Positions 57,365 to 64,000 of a stretch of 64,000 nt of DNA are shown in pieces; position 1 is the first letter of the stretch, and each line of letters starts with the position of its first letter. Below the pieces are notes generated by a model, which was not told the DNA's origin, ran no database searches, and saw only the letters and a list, made by a program, of their open reading frames with translations. The stretch is from Bryoerythrophyllum caledonicum (Eukaryota; Streptophyta; Bryopsida; Pottiales; Pottiaceae), in contig OZ020520.1 in NCBI GenBank assembly GCA_963971425.1, forward strand, positions 11,779,807-11,843,806, in the 5' to 3' direction. The translations under genes and the position numbers were made by a program.

Positions 57365-60300
57365 ATGGCTCTCTCAGAGGATTTGATTTCTGGATCTGCT
57401 GTAATTCATGGTGCAGGTGATAATTTACCTATTTCATTTCCTGTTCTTGAGGATGGTCTCGCTATAGTTTCTGGGAATCGCTTAGCTTGTCGGTTCCACT
57501 TTGTAGAAGAGAGTCTCCATGTTGACCTTGATGTGGTGGACCCGCTCACAAGCAATGTCACTCATACTGTTGCTCAGATGCCGTGCTCTTCATACGGATC
57601 GGAGACTTGGTTATTAGCGCCTGGAACCTATAGAGTCTACGGGACTGTGGACAGTGGTTTTAGCAGTGCTTCGTCCAAATTAAATCCTGCTCCTTGCTGT
57701 ACTGCAAATGATGTGACTCCGCTACTTAGGAAGGTAAAACTTGAGCCGCCTGACAACCCATTTCTCCTTCTAAGTGATGATTAAGACAGCGATGGCATCA
57801 CCTTTGGTTCCCTGCCTAGCGTTCACAATCCGAAAGATCCAGTAACTATTCCTCAATATCCTCCGTCTGAGCCTATAGGTCCCGCCATTTGCAAACCCCC
57901 TCTCGCCCCTACGGAAAGTGTGGTGGACTGTCTCCGACTTCTTAGCACCCGACGTGGTTCAAAGTCAGTTTTGTCAAAACTGGATTACAATGCCATTCCA
58001 ATTTGCAAGGTTGATTTCCTCCGTCCCCAGTTCGATGGAGATGTCATCTTCGAACTTCCTTCTTTGGGAAAGTACCTTTCATCCTCAAAGGCTGGGCAGC
58101 TACACGGAATGGATAAGCGGGATGACGGCCACGCATGGACTCGAACTTCCACTTCTCACATTAAATCCGAGTTTCACCTCACCTTTCGAATGTCTAACTG
58201 TCTGGGCGAGCTGAAGTGTGCTAATGAATTATGTGATTATCTCAGTCGTCCGAATAGGTTATCCCCTGTCAATGAAACTGAGTGGGAGGGCAATTCTGCT
58301 TCTCCATTTGTGCCTGGATGTGATCCTCCTTCTCATTCCACCCTTGTCTATGCTGTGTGTCAAGTTCCGCCCACATGTTCTAGGTCTTGCGAAGCGAAGA
58401 TATATTACATCCTTGGAGAAAACCATATGACTCGTGCTTGCATCCATTTGGAGTCGCATGGTCATGCTGTGAAGAAAGGAAACTACAGGGACTCGTCATT
58501 GAAGCTTCGTTCCCTCATCAGCGATCAGCTGGAGCGAACTCCCGCAGGAACAAATTCCTCTATTGTGCTTGAAGCTAGTAAAGAGTACCTTGGAGAGTTA
58601 TTGTTACGCCTTGATGGTGTTCCAATGAAGACTTTGGCATTTGAAGAGCTTGTCCCTGTCTTGGACAAGTTCAAACTGATGTCTTCTCCTAGCATTTGGA
58701 ACGAGGTGACAACGTTCCGTTACCTTCGCCGTTTTGGTGTAATGGATAGCATAACCAAACTTTGGGGGTCGAGCAACTGGGCCTTCATCCAGGAGAATCG
58801 CTTTCCTGGCCAAGGTACTGACTCTGATAAAGTCTTCATATTTAAGATGGCTGAGGTTGGTCCGGGGTGTGGAGTTGATTTAGTTAAACGAATGCAACGT
58901 GGAGGTGATTTAGAGGACTCCTGGATGATGTTTGACCATATCAAACGGGTGAAATCTTGGACCACTATGGCTTGCCATGTGTACGACTCCAGTTACAGTC
59001 GAATCATGACCATTGCTGTCTGCGATATGCAGTCCGAAGATGTGGCAGCGCAATTAGTGTTCTGGAAGAATCTCAACGCAGTTTGTAGCAGACATGACCT
59101 TCCCAGTCCAAATTTCAAGGGATTTATGGCGGATAGCGCTCAGGCAAACTGGAATGCTGTTTGAATTTGCTACGGAAGTGGCGACCCAGCCGTCCCCATG
59201 GAGTCCAGAGAGAGAACTTGTCTTTTTCACTGGGTTCACTCTCTTGAAAAGCATACTAAGGCTGATATTCGAACTGACGTTCAGGATCAGCACCGAAGGC
59301 TTTGTAAGCAATACAAGAATTCCATTTCTTTGGAGGTGGCTCAGAGCAGGTATTTGGCGATAAAGGCGTGGTGGTTGTCGTCGGGCGCAACAACTAATGA
59401 AGGTCTTCCAAGACTAGACGTGTGGCTAGCCTTTTGGCATTTCCGATATCGGCAGTGGGGAGGATTCATGGAGCTGGTAAGTTTCCTAATCCACTCTATT
59501 TGAATAGAGCTTTTAAATCTGTCATCAGAGACCATGAAAATGGACGCCTTAGTCGACAACCTGCCTCATCACTCTACAATTACATAGATTACTGTAATTT
59601 CAATTTCATTTCTTTATCATAGCCGATGTCGGCAACTCCTTCTTGGTAGACCAGCCTACATACAATGGTCTGGCCATGTCAGTCACTGGACCAATTCTAA
59701 CATTGACGATGTCTCTGTTTACAGAACAATGTATTAATCTAATGAATGTGCATAACATGACTTTAGTCTTCCGCTTTTTGGGCAGTCGTTCCTTCTCTGA
59801 CATATTCACGTCTTCAATGACTTCCTGCTTTTGTATCTATCGCCATACTGTTCTTACGATTTATTCTAATTCCTGAACTATGATTCTTTTGATTTCTCTG
59901 CAGAACCTCACTGAAGGTGAACTTGCTGAGATGCCATCGTGTAATTTGGCCGAATCAGTTCATAACAAATGGTTGCAGCAATCGGGGAAGAGAGGGAATG
60001 ATTTGTACGTTGCTGCAGTGGACGATATGGTTCGTGCTTTTATGCAGGTTGTAGCTTACTACCAATTCTTGAAAGGGGAGAAGCCTGGTACGGGTCCCAC
60101 AAAGGAAGAACTTCGGCTCCGGACTGCCCATCGCACCGCCCAACGTTCAGGAAATGCCAAGGTCCTTCATGCCGCCCTCGCCAACATGCCTGGTGCTGAA
60201 GAATTCTGTACTCGTAATCCTCACCTTGAAGGAGAAGAGGAATTTGTATCCTTGAAGAGAAAAGTTGATCTTCCCCTTGGATCTGAGTTTGATTCGCATC

Positions 60301-61351
60301 GCCCGGATAAGATTAGCATCTCCCGCCCTTGGGGTAAAGCAATTCGCATTGATCAAGTGATTGTCGACCTTACTGCTGAAGATCCTCTGCCGTCCTTGCA
60401 TCACTCTCCGGAGTCCCGTGCAGGACTTCATTCATCTCCACCTACAACTTCAGCTTGCGTTCCACACGTGAAGAGTGTAGAAGAGACAGTCTGTGATGAG
60501 AATGAATGGCATATTGCAAGGCTTCCGAAGACATCTGCTAGGAAATGTTTTGCTCTACAAGCCGGTACAAGGAAGAAGTGCGTTGCCACGATTGTGCGCA
60601 ACAATCGACCTACAGCTGCCCCTACATACACTGGTCTTATGGACAATTACAAGAAGACTAGGTTGGAGAGACATCAGTTCTTCTTCTGCAGCGACGACAT
60701 TCACCGTTGTGTTATGGGCACAAGGCGCAAATGGGTTAAAGTATGCCACCTCTTCCAGAGTTCTGGCATGTTCAGATGGGCACTAACCTTAGCAGAACGG
60801 AGATACTTTCCCTTGAAAATGCCGGATTCCGTCTTATTGAGCGTCATGTTTTATCTCCTCGAAAGCTATTTGGTGAAGGCATCTCTGTGAACCTAAACGA
60901 TTACCCTACTCCTCCTAAACCTGATGAGCAACCAACCAAGCGATATGGGAAAAACATTCGAAGGAACGAAGGTGCTCGAACTACATGACACCATAACAGC
61001 TGCGCTTCTGCTCTCTCTGTAGTGGGAAAACTCTGCACAATTCTGATGGTCCCGCCTCCAGCATTGGGTTGCATTGTCATTCTAGAGTCTCGAAACATTT
61101 CCACAGTTTCACGGTATCTTGTTAGAGTCGGCCAATTTCCAAGCTGCGACTGCCTATCGTTTACAGAGATATCCAAGAAATCACTCGGCAAACGCGGTTC
61201 ATGGACTTATTGTAAGCACTTGTATTACGTATTCAATATTGTATGTGGTTTAGATCCGGAGGTAGATGTGTTCATTCATGCACCTAGTTTCAGCTGGGTT
61301 GAGATCAAACGAATTCTTCAAATTCTGGTGCTTAAATTTTACAGTGCATAG
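57365..61351 (+). pseudogene. MULE M2 transposase with GCM/WRKY-like and SWIM zinc fingers, few stops
   Basis: This is the transposase of M2, the fullest copy of this family here. From ATG 57365 one frame runs through TAA (57782-57784) and TGA (59162-59164) to a donor at 59477; exon 2 starts at 59905. Order of parts: N-terminal domain with GTYRVYGTVD; a zinc segment DGHAWTRTSTSHI, NCLGELKCANELCDY, TEWEG that resembles the WRKY-GCM1 fold; the MULE DDE core with MMFDHIKRVKSWTTMACHVY and FKGFMADSAQANWNAV (acidic residues in FDH and ADSAQ); a helical region CNLAESVHNKWLQ; a second Cys-rich block (ARKCFALQAGTRKKC, FFFCSDDIHRCVMG); and a C-terminal SWIM finger (CDCLSF, YCKHLYY). A frameshift near 60738 and a gap near 60990 break the C-terminal part. 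Removing the two stops (both reachable by C-to-T change) would leave a nearly complete gene. Confidence 0.85.
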
Positions 61352-62256
61352 CTGCCGTTTCCTGCCGCAAAACCTTGTACTGAGACTCTCCTTCCATTGA
61401 AAAGGCGGTGAGACTAAAAGGGCCGCCTCCACACTTTGTACTACATCTTGTCAATCTCCAATTCTACTCTTGCAAAAAAGTGTGAATATAGGTGATTTGT
61501 AGCGTCTGATTATCTTCCCTGTAAACTCTAAACCTACTTGAACCTCTCATTAAACCTAGGTCCGCTAGTGATTTTATTTCTTTATCCTCTCTCGCAGTAG
61601 CCCTAAACTTCTCAAACTCCCTAACTCTCTTAAATTCGCAGTATTTGCTATCTATCACCCTTAACGATCTTAAAATGTTTATCTCCTAATTGAACCATTT
61701 CCTATTGATATCCCATGAGACGTGGGGGCCTTTTACTCTAACCCCAATTCTATCGTTATCCATAACTATCGCCAAAACCTACCCTCTAATCTCTAGCTCT
61801 AGTTACTCTATCCTAAACCCTAAATATCAGTACCGGTACTCTAAATTTCTAAATCCTAAATCGTATCCTAAACCTCAACTACAACCTCCTTGTCCTCCAC
61901 TCTTACACAACAATTTAATCTATACTGAGCCCCACTTTAGAGCTTCATGTCCTCAGTAATCTTGTATGCTCTTTATTTGTAGAGCAAAAAATCCACGGTC
62001 ATAGGTTCATTCTTAGAATAATATCACCCAAATTGACAATTTTACAACCTCTTCCGTTCAATTTCTACACCGTCCTCCACGGTAATAGGTCCCCTGATTT
62101 TTAGCTATCCACCATTTCCACCAAAAAAAATCCCATAAAACTTTTGCTTTTTTTTTGCCTTTTTCAAATTTAGAACAATGTATTTGCCCAAAGGCTCGCA
62201 ACTGTAGGCTCGCGGCTCGCGGCTCGCAAAGTTGGGCACGCAAAATAGCTTGGTCC
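61352..62256. other. Right arm of M2 with TIR and subterminal motifs
   Basis: Non-coding and rich in CCTAAA-like units at 61500-61880. Inverted subterminal motifs CCACGGTCATAGG (61993-62005) and CCACGGTAATAGG (62077-62089) precede the heptad TIR (GGCTCGCGGCTCGCGGCTCG, 62204-62224) and the end GCACGCAAAATAGCTTGGTCC. Confidence 0.75.
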
Positions 62257-62266
62257 GTCTAGATAG
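62257..62266. repeat. Right target-site duplication of MULE M2 (GTCTAGATAG)
   Basis: Identical to 46603-46612. Confidence 0.92.
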
Positions 62267-63999
62267 ACCAATTTACCAAGCTAAACTTCAGAGCTCTCGA
62301 AACTCTCACGTTAAACCTTGATCCTAGAATGGCTCTGGCCGACACATAAGTTAGAAAAATTTTGGACATCCGGGCACTCGCAGAAATCCCCTTCCTAGAA
62401 TTGGAAATCAGTTGATACCTCCTCTGCCGAAAAAGAGGAAGCCTCAAGCACAAATTCCAACCCTAAAAACCAGACATACAGGACTTGCAGCGAATCTACA
62501 CACCGATTGCATGAATCGGGATCACATAACCGGGATCACACCCGAAGAGGCAAAACCTCCAAGAGGAGAACGGGTAGCTACGTTTATCTCAAAGGTTAAC
62601 AAACTTGGAGCATGAACCAGCTACCTTAGAGCAGACAAAGTCTAGCACCAAATGGCCACAATGGAAGGCAGCGCTTCAAGCCAAATACGCATCCCTCCAA
62701 AAACGAGGAATATTTGGACCCCTGATTACAATCCTTCACGCCAAATCAATCGGCCACAAGCTGATCTTCACTCGTAAATGAAACGAGCACAGGGAAGTAG
62801 TAAGATTCAAGATTAGATTAGTTGCCCTAGGATTCACACAACGACCTGGGATTGACTTCAAACAGACTTTTTCCCCTGTGATGGATAGCAGCTCATTTAG
62901 ATATATTTTGAGTCTAGCTGTCCAACTATCACTAGAAACCCAACTACTTGATGTAGTTACAGTATACATGTATGGAAATCTAGATGCCGACATTCATATC
63001 CGGCCACCACCAAACTTCCTCGCTAAAACTTGAAAGCACCCTCGCCGAGCCAGTCAAATTCTCAGGGCTAAAGCTACATAGAGCTCTATATGGCCTCAAA
63101 CAAGTTGGGCCCATGTGGTACCACCATCTCCGCACCTTCTTGTTATCTCAAGGTTTCACAAACCATCCAGCCCTCCCATGTGTCTTTGTTCTCCGAGATA
63201 GCTCGGGTTTTATCATCCTAGCTGTATACGTAGATGATCTTAACCTGGTAGGAAGGAAAACTCTTTGCTCACACGTTGACAGTATACTAACATCATCATT
63301 TGAGATGAAATTATTGGGGAGAACTACCTTTTGCATAGGACTACAGATCGGCCATCTCCCTGATGGAAGCATTTTACTCCATCAAGAAACATACGTCAAG
63401 AAACTGCTACAAAGTTTCAACATGGACCAAGCTCACCCATTGGCGGCACCAATGATTGGACGAACCAAAACTAGTGAAGATCCCTACTGGCCATGCGAGG
63501 AGAAAGAAGAAGTAGAGAGATTAAGGTACCTCACGGCTATCGTCGCCCTACTCTACCTCGCCACCCACACACGTCCAGATATCGCATTCGTCACCAGTGT
63601 TTTGGCGAGACACAATCAAAAACCACCAGCTCGACATTGGAATGGCGTCAAGCACCTACTACGGTCCATGAGAGGCACCGAAGACCTTGGACTGCATTTC
63701 AAGAGAGGTGAATCAGTTGAAATCATCCGCTATGCGGACTCTGGATTCAAGACAGACGAACTCTCAAGGAAGTCACGAACCGGTTACATTTTCATGAAGA
63801 ACGGAGCACCAATCTCATGGAAGTGGGCTAAACAAACTCTAAGTGCAACATCCACAAACCACATAGAGCTACTGGCGTTCCACGAAGCCACACGAGAAGT
63901 TGTATGGTTGAAAACCATGCACCAAGTCATCTCCGAACAGTGCGGCCTGAACCTGGAGAAGAAACTTATGATCATTTTTGAAAACAACACTGCATGCAT
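62267..63999 (+). pseudogene. Ty1/copia retrotransposon, reverse transcriptase and RNase H (3' part)
   Basis: This continues the copia polyprotein from 46612. It shows the linker IDQFTKLNFRALETLTLN, then ALQAKYASLQ and LVALGFTQRPGIDFKQTFSP (reverse transcriptase entry). The catalytic strand AVYVDDLNLVG (YVDD) follows near 63218-63250, then YLATHTRPDIAFVTSVL, and RNase H with RYADSGFKTDE, SRTGYIFMKNGAPISWKWAK and TNHIELLAFHEATRE. Stops and frameshifts occur at 62330-62780 and near 63030. The 3' LTR and polypurine tract lie beyond the window. Confidence 0.88.
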
Positions 64000-64000
64000 T

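Larger units (their letters stand above)
46613..62256 (+). mobile_element. MULE transposon M2 (15.6 kb) with captured gene fragments
   Basis: It is flanked by the perfect 10-bp TSD GTCTAGATAG inside a copia element. The inverted ends share GCTATT(A/T)TGCGTGCCCAA and then heptads GCGAGTT or GCGAGCC (46620-46662 and inverted 62193-62250). Subterminal CCTAT-GCCGTGG-type motifs lie near both ends. It holds a transposase (57365-61351, +), a ParB-like/methyltransferase gene (51802-47603, -), and between them fragments of plant genes (COQ8/ABC1K, selenium-binding protein, a plastid-like leader), as in Pack-MULEs. Confidence 0.9.

Overview
This window is nuclear plant DNA. The evidence is a spliced SBP-box (SQUAMOSA-promoter-binding-like) transcription factor gene, degenerate TTTAGGG plant-type telomeric repeats, a Ty1/copia retrotransposon, MULE transposons that have captured plant gene fragments, and a Helitron-like element. 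The style of the transposons (DD34E Tc1/mariner, DUF7869/Sola-like giants) suggests a seed-free plant such as a bryophyte or lycophyte. That lineage call is inference; the species cannot be read from the sequence.

Layout. 1-7.4 kb: one apparently intact host gene, an SPL with seven exons and an open frame of 684 codons. 7.9-63.999 kb: a nest of transposons whose boundaries can be read from target-site duplications (TSDs). A Tc1/mariner copy A (8.0-9.0 kb, +) lies next to a copy B (minus strand). Copy B is cut in two by a MULE (element M1, 9997-41938, 9-bp TSD). M1 is itself cut inside its transposase gene by a 19.8-kb giant DNA transposon (element G, 13127-32959, terminal inverted repeats (TIRs) of about 28 bp, 4-bp TSD ATAA). 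A copia element starting before 44150 is cut by a second MULE (element M2, 46613-62256, 10-bp TSD GTCTAGATAG) and resumes at 62267 to run off the window. G also contains a 238-bp MITE with G-type TIRs and a Helitron-like insertion.

The most interesting system: all three large elements, from two unrelated transposase classes, carry next to the transposase a large spliced gene that joins a ParB/sulfiredoxin-like fold domain (motif NGQ-x-N-x-AA or DGNHRLAAW) to a beta-class amino-methyltransferase-like domain (PPW region first, SAM-binding motif I last). In bacteria and phages, ParB-methyltransferase fusions are familiar. Here they sit in eukaryotic DNA transposons. In G this gene may also be spliced in frame to an FCP1/NIF-type HAD phosphatase domain. 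G carries tens of copies of a 25-29-bp palindrome built on TTTAGCTCGA-N-TCGAGCTAAA, spread through its non-coding DNA and through four of the introns of that gene. M1 carries its own palindrome (CCTCGGATCCGAGG, six copies) beside its ParB-methyltransferase gene. I infer that each element may carry protein and sites as a parS-like or self-methylation module.

Decay: M1 and M2 genes are broken by in-frame stops (nearly all TAG or TGA explainable by C-to-T change) and frameshifts. M1 lost the catalytic core of its transposase. M2 has picked up pieces of host COQ8/ABC1K and selenium-binding protein genes. G looks youngest: its transposase frame is open and its ParB-methyltransferase gene has a single in-frame TAG.
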